A stretch of 64,000 nt of DNA from Stichopus chloronotus (taxonomy: Eukaryota > Echinodermata > Holothuroidea > Aspidochirotida > Stichopodidae), in the NCBI GenBank assembly GCA_021234535.1, contig CM037841.1, positions 13,412,825-13,476,824 on the forward strand, given 5' to 3'. Below the pieces are notes generated by a model. It worked only from the letters and a program-made list of their open reading frames with translations. It ran no database searches and was not told the DNA's origin. This document shows positions 1 to 10,934 of the stretch, piece after piece. Both the position numbers and the translations under genes were made by a program. Numbering within the stretch: position 1 is the first letter of the stretch; every line of letters starts with the position of its first letter.

Positions 1-1057
1 TAGGTTAACCTTATTTCCCACCTAGTCTGCTATTACTGTCGCAGCATTTTCTACTGTCCAAGACTCCAGATACTTTGGTACACGCGTCCAGCATGGTAAC
101 GTAACCAATGTCGCATAAGTTTTTTTTTTTTTTTCGTTAGGGTCTTGCTAACAGGTGTTGTGAAACCTCTTGAAAACGTGTTATTCTCACCAACTATGGC
201 TAATAAACTAGTAGATATCCACTAATGACCTTAATGTATACAAATTAAGTTGGTTTGGGTGCATGTGTACTTAATGAAATCTTTACTACTTCAGATTATT
301 GACCAATCGGTCTCTTTTGTGGTCAAAATGAATCTAACTCTAATGAATGTCTTCTGTCTAAAAGCCTGTTAGTGCCATGGAAGTAAAGTTTATGAACCTG
401 TTATTAGAAATTGTTAATGTTATAAAAAGAGTTTAAAATAACAGATTATTAATTTGTAATGACAAATTAGTAATGACAAATTAGTAATTTGTAACAAATT
501 ATCAATTTGTAATGACAAATTAGTAATTTGTAAAACAACTGAATTTGCTTCCAGTAAAACAATTTACACAAAGTTATTTTAATTTGTAACAACAAATTAA
601 GAATTCATTACAAATTATTAAATCGTTACTACAAATTAAGTAGACATAAATTTATAGTCTTTATTTTAATGGCACGAGTAGACTTTCATACTGTCATGCC
701 TTGATTGTGAAACAAAGATTCATATGGTGAAAGGAGACGGGGTCAGAATATGTGGGAGGGACTTGTGAATCAGCAGTGAAATATTTTGTATGTTGTTGAT
801 ATCAGCTAGGAATATGATGATTCACAGGGAGTTGCTTTGCATAACATTAGGGTTTCCTATAGGTAATGGCTGGAATGGTGAGAAAGATAGCCTGGAACAG
901 TTTGCTGTGGTACAACTGTAACTGATCTGTCACATACTATACCACCATGCATGGTCTTCTTGCACTGGAGGCACTCCTCATTAGTACATTTTCAACTTTG
1001 TTTTAAACGTTCCTATCATTATTTTTCAACATGAAAATGTTTTTTATTCTCATCTAG
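1..1057. other. Intronic or 5' flanking sequence of the LOX-like gene
   Basis: No exon is recognised here. A T-run lies near 121-135. An AT-rich cluster of short inverted and direct repeats built on AATTTGT/ACAAATT lies near 440-640. The N-terminal half of the SRCR domain and any earlier SRCR domains of the downstream gene were not found here and are probably upstream of the window. Confidence 0.5.
440..645. repeat. AT-rich palindromic repeat cluster (AATTTGT/ACAAATT)
   Basis: The heptamers AATTTGT and its complement ACAAATT recur about ten times in 200 bp with variable spacers such as AATG and AGTA. This gives several possible overlapping hairpins. It could be a decayed palindromic element. 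No terminal repeats or target duplication were identified. Confidence 0.5.
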
Positions 1058-1220
1058 AGCACACATTTCCTGAGATCATCGTCCACACCTATACTAGTCA
1101 CAGAGATGGAATGTGATGGCACAGAAAAAAGCTTGCAAGATTGTAAATATAAATCCATGGTGGGAAACGAAAGTTGCACCTGTGAAAGGGACTTCAAAGC
1201 TGGACTAACCTGCACAGATA
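1058..1220 (+). CDS. LOXL exon: C-terminal half of an SRCR domain
   Basis: The acceptor TTCTCATCTAG and the donor A|GTAAGC flank a 163-bp open segment with entry phase 0 and exit phase 1. It contains [19 protein letters not shown] and then [15 protein letters not shown]. This is the Cys pattern of the second half of an SRCR domain, with the usual HDAGV replaced by RDFKAGL. The first half of the domain must be on an upstream exon that I could not identify. Confidence 0.8.
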
Positions 1221-4200
1221 GTAAGCAAACAAACAACCACATTGGCCTGTTGGTATCTCATCTTTACTTTTGTCTTAGCTCAGACCAGCTAGCTGGCATG
1301 TGCTATTGAGATCACGTAATTTTATCCATCAATCAGTCTATCAATCAATCTGTTAATCAATCAATCAATCCATCCGTCAGTCAATCTACCTTTCGATCAA
1401 TCAATCATTCACCCGTGATCCATGACTTCTGTCCACACTTGTTTAAGAGCTCTCAAAGGCTCTTCTTTGAGAAATTTTGCTGAAGCTTAAACACAATAAT
1501 CCTGGGATATAAGGCAAACGTCTGCCCACCGGTGTCATTTTATGATCACTGCAGGCCACTGTCTGGAAACCTCAAAAGATATCCCCTTCAACTTCCACGT
1601 TAAAAGTTGGTCACAATCCTCCTTTAAGGTTGCACAAGAATTTTGGATCCAACATCATTTCTGGTCTGGTTCAAATAATCTAAAGATCGCTTTAATAGCT
1701 CTCAAACACTCATTCATGGACAAATTTTTACATAAACTTGAACACAAGGACCTTGGACATTGGAGAGTCAAAATTGCAAATTGTATCTCCTCAGAGGGTG
1801 AGAACTGCATGATGTTGAACGTTGGTCTCTATGTTCCCTAAGTAATCCTTTTTCCAGTGTGCACAAGGGTTTAGGATCCAAGGTTATATGTCCGTTGCAT
1901 GTGAAGGAAACTATATAGGTTTGAATTTTTTTTGTGAATTTCACCAAACAAGTCAAAGGTGGATGTTAAGAATGTAGCCAACACCATACAGCATCTGATT
2001 TATCTAAATGATCCATGGTGGTGTTAAGTGATGATGATGAGGAGGAGGAGGCAATTTGTGGTCATATGGTTCACTTATTCTAACAGTATACATCCTGAAA
2101 GAAACAAAAGAGGTATGTATAAATGCGTCTACAGAAATTTTTAAGAAAGGAGGACTTTGAGTTGTAGGTGAAATTCAGTAAATTTTCTTACAACATTGAG
2201 TTGTAGGTGAAATTCAGTAAATTTTCTTACAACAGATGATCAAACTATGTGAATCCATGAGTCACATAAATAAACATTAATGAATGAGTAAAAAATGATT
2301 CAATTGGGTTTTGGAAATTTTGTAATGAGATACTTGTCCCCATACTACTTATTCACATGGACACAACCAGTGCAAAACACAGAGAAAAGTTAAAAGAAAA
2401 AAAAAATCAGTTTTCTATTGTTGCTGGATGTGAAATGTAATGATGCTAATTACAAGCAGCATTGTAATGTGGTTATATCCTTCAACATTTCACAAATTTA
2501 TTGATATTAACTCACTGAGCTGCTGTAACACTCTTTGTGATCTAGTTTTCTTGCATGACATGACATGAAAAACTCCTCTTCAAATTAACTTCACTCCTTT
2601 TTTGATTCCTTGCCGTAGGCAGGGGAATCTATGCAGTCCTGATGTTGTGTGTGTGTATGTATGTATGTATGTATGTATGTAAGGGTGTGTGTGTGTGTGA
2701 GACGGTTGCTCGTAAACACTCTGTCTCAAGAAGGGTAACTCTTGAGTAATTTCATTTTTGGCATGTAGGTTGCCCATATTGAGTAGATGATTCCTATTGT
2801 TTTTGGTGTCCAAATCTTGCATATTAATGAGGTTATGGGGTAAAACATAAAAAATGTTAAAACTGCCATAGTTCCTTATCCGTGGGTCAGATTTGTTTTA
2901 AACTTGATAAGGTTGTCTGTTATTAACAGGTTCACGACCCTGTGAAATTTAATGCTTATCAATAGAGAGGAAGGGATAATTTTTCACTATAAAACAATAA
3001 TAATAATAGCCTAAACACCATTATTGTGGTTATTATAAACTACCATACAAATGCATATGGGGCTACATTGTGCAATGGCAGTTTTTGATTCTGTCGCACA
3101 CAGTTAACTCATTGGGATTGCTCCCTACAGTACTGCATTTGTAACTTAGTGAGTAACTTCTAGTGTGAGGGGGCTCGAAGTTGTCCAGAGAGATAGTCTT
3201 GGTATGGGGGGTCATGGGGTCAGATAGATAAGGTGGCATTATATTTCATGCATTGGAATGTTAATGGGTTTACAAAAAAAAATGAAGAAAATAAAAAAAC
3301 CATCTGTTCTGTCATTTATTTGAATAATATCAATATCCAGAGGAGCAGCTGGTAGCAGAACAAGGTTTCTTAAAAATCAAATTGGAGTGGTTTCAATCAT
3401 ATTTCACAATGTCGGAAAGGATGGAGGAAGCAAAAATATTGAGGAGGAATCATAACTTAGGGTCAACTTCCGAGGACTTTGAGTGTGTTAAAAGCTACTT
3501 GTAACAAGGAAGAAATTATTTCAGAGTCGATAAAGGAAAATTTGTAAAAGGCAGAGCGCCAATTTGAGGCAATGGAAGAGGTTCATGCTGATCTGGCTGG
3601 GCTGTTGTCTGATGAAGCATTTGAGCAAGCAGAAAGCTGGATGTTGGAATGCCAAAAGCATTATACTGAGGAGAGGGAGGAAGCATTGAAAAAGTTAAAG
3701 GAGGAAATTGAGTTTCAAATTAGCGTTGGAATTACCTAAGGCAGAAATTCCACCATACGATGGAGACCCAAGAACATTCTGGTCGTTTATGAAGAATTTT
3801 GAGGTAAATATGGCAGACAATTAAGCTGAGTTCAGATGAGGTAAGGTTGAGTTATTTGATTCAACTAACAACAGGCAAGACTTGAAGCAGCATTGATTAC
3901 TGTGTGTTTCTTGGAGCTCAGAGATAATGTTGACTGATGTCATACTCATACTGTACTTGATGTGTGGGTTGTATGGCCTGGTTAGGTGATCCCTATTGCT
4001 TTTGGTGGATGTCAAATGTCACGTTCATTTTAGGTCACCAAAATAAAGGTCATTTTGGGTTAAAGGCTTGTGGTGTATCAAGAAAAATAACTGCAGTTGA
4101 TCTTATACTTGTCATGTGAATAATTCATGTTTGTTGTAATATAACCATGTAGCAAGGAATCACAAAGCCTTTTGGCTTTCTGGTTTTTTTGAAGAACAAG

Positions 4201-7200
4201 AGTTGTTCTTGAGACGAAAAAATCAAAGTGACTTGCTCCCCTCAGAGATATGAACTGTGCAATTTGTGCCACATTAATGATACTGAGGACCCAGAACACC
4301 CATACCACATATGCCACTGATCATGAAAATAGATACATTGCAATTTATTTATTCATTTCATTTATTACAAAAACAAGTCAGGAAAATCATTTCATAACTG
4401 ATAAATCTGACAGAAGTGAAAATGGATGAAGCAGAGAAAGGAATATCTTATCCCTCTGTTCCTGTCTTACACCCCCTTACCTACACTGTAAAAGAAAAAA
4501 GACAGGCAACTTTATTACTATCCAGTTCCAAGAGTATTTTATGATATGGTGGAAATTCAAAGACTTGAAAATGGTACTTCCAAAACAAAACAAGCCAAGT
4601 ATCAAAATGCATAGTGGTTTCGATGATGCTCACAGTACTTTATACATAAGCAACATATTAGCAACAGGGCTATGACAAACAGTACATTGACACTACATGG
4701 CATAACAAATATGAGGTCTATACATGTTACCTTTATAAAGTGGTGTTTAACTACAGCAAGAAATCAGTGATTGTAGTTCTGTTGTCTCAGTAGAATATCT
4801 TGTCATCATGAATGAAATGTTCATGACTCAAGAAAAGTTTCAAGCAATCTTTTTGCATATACTAAATATGGCACAATTATGTCTAAGTTTCCATTCTTCT
4901 TCAGCTGCTATGATTATAAAGTTGCCAGAGTTGTAAGACTTGGACATCAAATAACTTAAAACAATAGGATTCTTGTACTCACTGCATGATTAACATGCTG
5001 AGCAGGGTTGTCACCAGACCATTTTGAGAGCCGGGTAATTTGTGATCGCCGTCCTGGGGGAGGGGTCTAAGGGGACCTCCTCTTTGGAAAATTTTTGTGG
5101 GTTGGAGAGTGCTTAGATGTAAAATGGTGCACACTAGATTGTTAATTATGAATTCAGTACTTTGGTTTCGACTAGTGCAGAAATTTTTAAGCTTACTTTG
5201 CCGTTTTGTGGTAAAAAAGGATAATCACTCAGAATTCTAAAGAAATGTAACAATTCTATTCAGTTAAGGTATGAAATTTGTGCCGGGCGGTGATGCTGAA
5301 ATTGACGGTGAGTGCTGGGCGGAGATTTTGAGAGCTGGGTAGCACTGCCTGGCGTGGTGACAACCCTGATGCTGAGCTATATATGAAATCAGTAAAAAAT
5401 TGATATCTTGAGATTATGTGTTTATAAACTTTTCACAATGTCACCTCTGCTTACTTCAAATTAGGCTTGACCTGATCCAAGATTAGTCAGTTGTTCTTAA
5501 CACTTTGGTCCAACCACATGTGAGATCAGACAAAGCTGGCATACTAAAGGCATATGTTTTCAAGGTTTTCACACCGTTTAATCCTCACCAAAAACACTAA
5601 AATCAGTGTACTTCATGTGGTTCATCAACATAGCATATAAAAGATCAGTCCAAACATCTTCTGGAGATACATTGTTTTTCAAAGTGTGACTTCTGTGGAT
5701 CTCAAATGACCTTTGACCTCTCAAAAACAGTAAGGTTCTTGACCTCAGCATGGTTAATTGATCAGTTCAAGCTTGCCTTCTTGAGATAAGAATTATGTTA
5801 CAAAGAATTTTCTTTTTCCATTTTCAGAGCTTCCTGATGTTCTCTTGGACTTGCCAATTTTACAATCCTCCATCTGGTTACAGGACTATCCAGATAATGC
5901 TCTGGTTTGTGCAAAGGAGGAGAATTGCCTCTCCTCCGTTCCAACACCAACTCATCACATGCGTAGACTCCTGCGGTTCTCCAGTGCCATCATGAATCGT
6001 GGAACGGGACCATTTAAGCCTTTCCTTTCTAGAAGTGACTGGGAATGGCACGCATGTCACATGTGAGCATGCTCTCTGAACCTGTTTCTGTAGTTCCTTG
6101 TAACAACTGACCCTGGTTGAGCTACACTCCATACTCAGTTCACTTGTCCAAATCAAGGGAGTGAAGCAGAGGAAACTGATAAGCCAGTAAAATGGAATTT
6201 GGAAATTCTTGTCATTCTTGTCAGGTGGATGTTCCTAGGAAGTTAACTTTCTATTTGCAGGCTCTGTTGTGGGGTAGCTTTTTGTTGTATGTATATATCT
6301 GGGTTTTCGATTGAAGTTGTTACAAAGATCAATGTTTTCATCTGTTGATTGCATGGAGAGTAATTTGAAATCTAAGAAAGAGACAAAAAGAGATCAAAGA
6401 CAGATGACAGCGAGCTATAAAATACAATTGATTAAAGACCTAATTCCAGGCAGAGATTTGTGAGAGCAGCAATCCACATATATGCATGTAGTCAATCAAA
6501 GTTGCATCAAACATGGTTGACCAAATTTCTTGATGGCACCTAGCTCTCACCTGAGGCTTTCCCTTCATGTACTGGTCAAGTTTGCCTATGATTGATATAA
6601 TAAGGAGTTTTATTCTTTTTGATACCATTTTGTGAGCCAATTCAACTCGGAGCTATTCTAAAGACCTGTCTGAACACACACCTTCAACTGACATTAGATA
6701 AACCAAAATGATAGAATTAGCTTCTAGATCATTTTACGAGTTTCTTAGATTGCCTGTATCATTGTTTCTTCTTGTTCATATTTCTGACACTCAAGGTTAT
6801 TTAACTCAGATTACAACAACAGAATTGTCTGTTAGGTAATGAAGCTGCCTATAATCTTATTTCCTAAGTTTTGGGAGCAGCCTGACTTAGGTCAAGACAA
6901 AGAAGTCAGATCCCTCAAATACAAAGAAGTCTAACTTAACGTCCAAAAGAAAGAATGAGAAAAAAATGAGTAACTTATAAGCACTAGAATGACCGCAATA
7001 GTAGAAATATCAAAAGGTGACTTTATTTGCTAACTTTGCATTTTTATTTTTTTGGTGGGTGGTGAGGGAGCAGGGGGAACAATAATGCAAATGTCCTTTA
7101 AGACAAAGGATGCCTGTTGTGGGTTCAAGCTAGCGGGTGAGGGCCTGACAAGTCTCTTTCTGATTTGTTTACAACAAACAGGCATTTCCACAGCATGACA

Positions 7201-9638
7201 GTGTTCTCTCATTATGACCTCACAAGCATCACTGGGGAGAAAGTAGCAGAAGGTCACAAGGCAAGCTTCTGCCTGGAAGATGGCTACTGTGATTCAGGGG
7301 CAAAGAAGTATTTCTCATGCAACGGAGAACAGGGAATTTCCCCTAACTGTGTGGACCTATACCGTAATGATATAGATTGCCAGTGGATAGACATAACAGG
7401 AGTCACACCCAATAGGTATCTCTTGAAGGTGGGTTCTGCCATTATACTGTTACATTTTCCCATTGTGTGAAAGGTTGGTCTTGTCTCAGCATTTGGGCTC
7501 ACAATGAAACTTCTCAGTTGACTGCATTCAACATGTGTCTATGGTTCATACATATTCAGTACACATGTACTAAAAGTGCAAGATGCAAAATGATTTGAAA
7601 TCATGAATGTTGCTGTAAAGACATCAACCATGGTCATATGGACTAGCACTTGGCTTTGATTATGTGGCATATACTGGAGGTAAGAATCCCAACTTAACAG
7701 TAGGATTTCCCATTTTATTCCATTATATTGTCAGACTTTATGCAACAGTGATAACAGGGGAGCCTGCTAGTATATGCATGTCAATTTCGCTAGTTACTTT
7801 GCTTGCCACTGGCAGCAATATTTTTCCGTCCGTTTTGGGTATTGTTTTTACTTAATACGAAGACTCATACTGAACACTATGAATGGACTGCTTTTAAGAC
7901 TACCTTTGTGATTGGACTTGTTATTTGAAGATCTCAAGAAGCCATTTGGTTGTTTTCTCACGAAGAATGGAAGGCGTGAACCAGTACAACACTCCTCCTA
8001 ACATTAGTCCTACCACTGTTCTCTACATTCATTTAGAGAATGTAGGCACATTCTCAACTTCTGAAATTGACATGCACATACTAGTGGACTCTCCTGTTAT
8101 CACTATTATGTATTTTCTTCCTCCTATTACTCATAAAATAGCAATTAAACTTCAAACACAGTAAGTTTTCATTTAATTTTTCTATTCATAATGTATGAAG
8201 GTTGGCAAAAAGAGATAATAAACAAACCTCATCAGGTGCAAATTTAAATACGAAAGGAGATGGGATGTTTATCCATATGAAACCAAGACACACACATAGT
8301 ATCTCAGATTAAGTATGTCATATTTTGATAAACAGCCCACATGATTAAACATCATAAGCCCACACCTTACAGATCAACAAAGCATAATGTTAAGATGTGG
8401 TATATCTATATATAATAAAAAATAAAAATATCTTTTATTCTTTTTTTAATTCTAGATTGACGTTAATCCTGATTTGATGGTCGCTGAATCTGATTACTCC
8501 AATAATGAGATTATTTGTGACCTCTTTTACAATGGACAAACTGCACAAACTCGAAATTGCAGATACAGTGAGTTTCTTCTTAATTTGCCTTTGTTCGAAA
8601 GAAAGTCAGAGTTAATATTTACGGTTTTCATACTGCGAATTTTGAGTGATGTACATGCTTTTTGGCACTAGGCAGAGTCAAAACTTATCTCCATAAATAT
8701 CACACAGATTCCTGATATGTATGATATGCGTAATATCACACAAAAATGGGGACTGATTAAAAACTGTTAAAAAATGAAAAATGTATAATGGCCAAGTGTA
8801 AGAGGTTATCAAAATCAAAACGACTGGCAGAAAGACTGGAGCAAGGGGTTCCAGTAGGAGATGTGTGACATTAAATCCTTTAATATTTGAACTGATTCAA
8901 ATTAAAAGAGAGGATAAAACTGTTAGCAAAATGTTTGTGTAGTAGAGGAAGGTAAAATGTTGAGGTAAGCTGATATTCCTTGCAGGATCTGAGTTCAACT
9001 CTGAGAGAATTTTTGAAATATCAACTTAGTTTTACTGATTCACATCAAGAATGTGATTGGTAATCTTCTTTTGATACATCTTAAAAATATTAGACTTGAC
9101 TTACACTGCTGACTACTCTCTGCATGGGTGAGATGGATCAGATATCAATTACAAAGGCTGATGATTCATAGTCCACTCACTGTTTTCATGTTTTATTTTA
9201 ATAAAAACGTGCTTTAAACAACCTAGCTAACGGAAAAGTATAAGGCTGAATTAATTGAGTGTCATTGTCAGAAGGTTTTGAGGTTTTCCCAAAGAGCTAG
9301 GGAACTTTGAATTTCAGTCATAAAAATGCAATTGAATATATGCAACATTCATGTTCTAAACATGAAAGTTATTTGACAGTTGTTGGTTGATTTTCAATGA
9401 TCTTTTTTCTCTTTGTGACATTGGATTTTCTTGCATTTACTTTCATAAATACAGGGAAAATATTTTGAGGGTGAAAACCATTGGCGAATCATTTTTTCCA
9501 ACAATAATTTCTCTGTTATAATGCTTACCCAACACAGAAAAAAAGACTTACATTTTGAGACAAGTAAAGAATAATTGTGAAGCAGGTATCTATTTGTTAT
9601 GTGGCCTCTATCTCCCTCTTGCAGCGAGTGATGAATGA
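1058..9638 (+). CDS. Lysyl oxidase-like protein (SRCR + LOX catalytic domain), 3' part, 5 exons
   Basis: Exons join as 1058-1220, 5828-6062, 7182-7428, 8456-8567 and 9625-9638. All have AG/GT borders and matching phases (771 nt, 256 residues plus TGA). The protein is a copper amine oxidase of the LOXL2/3/4 kind. It would be secreted and would oxidise lysines of collagen and elastin to allysine for crosslinking. Seen directly: a half SRCR domain with [11 protein letters not shown]; then LPDVLLDL; the histidine-rich copper site [28 protein letters not shown], whose Lys is the LTQ lysine in the family; [12 protein letters not shown] followed by the LTQ Tyr; and VAESDYSNN near the C-terminus. The SRCR exon ends in phase 1 and joins the LOX exon as TDKLPDVLL, like the SRCR-LOX junction of LOXL proteins. 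The 5' exons (signal peptide, other SRCR domains) are outside the window or not found. Family assignment is very secure; which paralogue is open. Confidence 0.9.
1320..1415. repeat. Tetranucleotide repeat (ATCA/ATCC)n
   Basis: The tract is a degenerate run of ATCAATCA-type tetramers with ATCCATCC variants inside the first LOXL intron seen here. Confidence 0.8.
1512..1841 (+). pseudogene. Trypsin-like serine protease fragment in a LOXL intron
   Basis: This open stretch contains [11 protein letters not shown], like the catalytic-His motif LTAxHC of S1 proteases. About 35 residues later comes [20 protein letters not shown], which lines up with the segment SGSxxNDIALIKL that carries the catalytic Asp. 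The Asp is replaced by Lys, and no Ser-active-site segment or flanking exons are recognised. It therefore looks like a relic exon or an inactive homologue fragment inserted in the intron. It is not part of the LOXL transcript, because the flanking exons join in phase without it. Chance similarity is possible. Confidence 0.4.
2030..2052. repeat. Short GATGAGGAG simple repeat
   Basis: A run of GAT and GAG triplets (TGATGATGATGAGGAGGAGGAGG).. is seen here in the intron. Confidence 0.5.
2156..2235. repeat. Tandem duplication, about 39 bp x 2
   Basis: GAGTTGTAGGTGAAATTCAG followed by TAAATTTTCTTACAACA occurs twice, head to tail. Apart from the linker the copies are identical, so the duplication is recent. 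Confidence 0.85.
2575..2830 (-). repeat. DR1-satellite family, terminal module with (TG/TATG)n tract, inverted
   Basis: Read on the - strand this is the end module of the dispersed family described at 40560-41615: CAATAGG, the CTCAATATGG block, CTTGAGA, a (CA)n/(CATA)n microsatellite and the tail GGCAAGGAATC. It lies in the LOXL intron in the orientation opposite to most copies. Confidence 0.6.
3340..3905 (+). pseudogene. BEL/Pao-type gag relic (DUF1759-like)
   Basis: In scattered frames this reads [30 protein letters not shown], a stop, then [19 protein letters not shown]. The pattern (Lys/Pro-rich entry, GDP, FW..F, then LS..E...YL) is typical of the DUF1759 gag segment of BEL/Pao LTR retrotransposons. 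The preceding 200 bp is a charged coiled-coil-like sequence with stops. No LTRs, protease or polymerase were recognised, so it is a dead fragment in the LOXL intron. Confidence 0.6.
3925..4330 (-). repeat. DR1-satellite family fragments and tail, inverted
   Basis: On the - strand it contains CAAAAGCAATAGGGATCACC and the ATCAAGTACAGTATGAGTATGAC block. It also has the family tail AACCAGAAAGCCAAAAGGCTTTGTGATTCCTTGCTACATGG, which is found again near 27395, 34770 and 40490. Confidence 0.6.
5003..5368. mobile_element. hAT-type MITE, 366 bp, with perfect 8-bp TSD
   Basis: The termini are CAGGGTTGTCACCA at the left and TGGTGACAACCCTG at the right, a perfect 14-bp inverted repeat. The element is flanked on both sides by ATGCTGAG (4995-5002 and 5369-5376). 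An 8-bp duplication plus CAGGG ends is the hAT superfamily signature. The interior has no coding capacity. It shares the internal block CTGGGGGAGGGGTCTAAGGG with the element at 48329-49179. Confidence 0.9.
5465..5800 (+). repeat. DR1-satellite family, about two modules
   Basis: The module order is present: ACCACATGTGAGATCAGACA, CAAGGTTTTCACACCGTTTA, CATGTGGTTCATCAACATAG and the exact DR1 TGACCTTTGACCT (5707-5719). It ends just before the 5828 exon of LOXL. Confidence 0.6.
5828..6062 (+). CDS. LOXL exon: start of the LOX catalytic domain
   Basis: The acceptor is TTCCATTTTCAG and the donor is AT|GTGAGC. The 235-bp exon encodes [12 protein letters not shown], the conserved EENCLSS segment, [20 protein letters not shown] and WEWHACH. 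It ends inside the copper-binding His cluster, at the same place as in vertebrate lysyl oxidases. Confidence 0.92.
7182..7428 (+). CDS. LOXL exon: copper ligands and LTQ cofactor residues
   Basis: The exon lies between ACAAACAG and AAG|GTGGGT and is 247 bp long. It completes the copper site (HFHSM, FSHYD) and includes [10 protein letters not shown], with the presumed LTQ lysine, and [15 protein letters not shown], with the presumed LTQ tyrosine. Both cofactor residues are present, so the enzyme should be able to build its quinone cofactor. Confidence 0.93.
8456..8567 (+). CDS. LOXL exon: C-terminal part of the LOX domain
   Basis: The acceptor is TTTTTAATTCTAG and the donor is A|GTGAGT. The 112-bp exon encodes [19 protein letters not shown] sequence (here [15 protein letters not shown]) and ends CRYT after joining. 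The entry phase of 0 matches the preceding exon. Confidence 0.9.
9625..9638 (+). CDS. LOXL terminal coding exon (SDE-stop)
   Basis: After the strong acceptor TCTCCCTCTTGCAG the phase left by the 8456-8567 exon reads CG AGT GAT GAA TGA, so the protein would end RYTSDE. Many LOX proteins end a few residues after the last Cys, which makes this micro-tail plausible. It is supported only by splice signal and phase. Confidence 0.55.
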
Positions 9639-9899
9639 CAAAATGACTTCGATGATGACGTCTGATTGACAGCCAGGGAGTATGTTACTGTTTGGAAAAT
9701 ACTCAAAGATGGTGGCCGAAAAAGGAAAATGTAACAAGGCTTGTGAAGCTTTATCGAAGTGGAAAACTGTTGACATTTTTTTGCATAAAATTAAAGCATC
9801 CTTTGGATTTGATATGCTACATATTTACATGAATTTTAAATATTTGTCAAGACCTAAAATATTGAATGTATCAATAACTTAATGCTACATTCTATTTGT

Positions 9900-10489
9900 A
9901 TTGTATTTATTTTTCAGTTAATATCAAGATCAAAAGCCATGACATCCTTTGTTTAACAGTCCTCCCATACATTAATAATTTAAAATACTTTGAAGACTAT
10001 ATATTTATATTTTTTTGATAATCTGAACATGTGAAATTTGTAAATCTTCCTCTGTTTGTTTACTCAGTAAAAGTAGATTCAGGAACATGTGCCAAAACTT
10101 TATATTAAAGTTTTGAATGCACTTTTTGCATACCAACAACTTGCCAGTCTAGAGACTAATGAAACTACAACCACTGCTGCTCTTTTCAACATTGCAGCCA
10201 TCATTTTTGGTCTCAAAGAATTTAAGTGTGCATGCTATGATGATCTTTATAACAGAACACAACCATGTTTTTTTCTGCATAGTCAATATTTAAATGTCAT
10301 GGTAATGCTGATGTGCTCTGTAACATGATCAAAGAATAGGCACTTTTCAAGTTCTTCAATGATCTTCAGCTTGCAACAAATATAAATGAAACCTGTTTAT
10401 TTGATAATTACGACTACTTCAATTTTACTTAGAAAGGCTCAAATAATTCTCCAAATGACTGTTTAACTAATGACAATGAGCTCTAGTAA
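9900..10489. other. 3' flank of LOXL, nothing specific
   Basis: The stretch is AT-rich with no recognised exon. A weak open frame at 10089-10328 has no similarity that I can see. The LOXL 3' UTR probably extends into this region. Confidence 0.4.
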
Positions 10490-10905
10490 TGTGGCAAGGA
10501 TTACATCACATACATGACATCATATACATGATAGATGTTATTTAATAATGTGGGCTAGCCTATGCTTAGGTTATACATACCATACATGACAATGTGATCT
10601 AAAAACATGGGCCAGCAGATGATTAAGTTTTATATCACATACATAACAATGTTATCTTAAAACAATTTGGCCCACATGATTAGGATATCACATGACAATG
10701 TGATCTAATAATGTTGGCCAGCTGATGATTATGTTATGAATCACATACATGACATGAATGTAATCTAATAATGTAGTCCGGAGGATGATTAGGTAACTAC
10801 ATACATGGTAATGGCATCTAATAATGAGGCTACAAAGGTTATAAGTCACATACATGACATCTGATGACGTGATCTAATCGCGCAGGCTGGAGGATGATAA
10901 ATCAC
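10490..10905. repeat. Minisatellite, about 60-70 bp unit (left part)
   Basis: About six degenerate units of TCACATACATGACAATGTGA then TCTAATAATGTGGGCCAG and GATGATTAGGTTAT. The same unit resumes at 11600-11695, beyond an inserted LINE fragment, so the two parts were one array. Confidence 0.75.
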
Positions 10906-10934
10906 TTGCCTGACAATGATTGCTTGTGTTTTTC

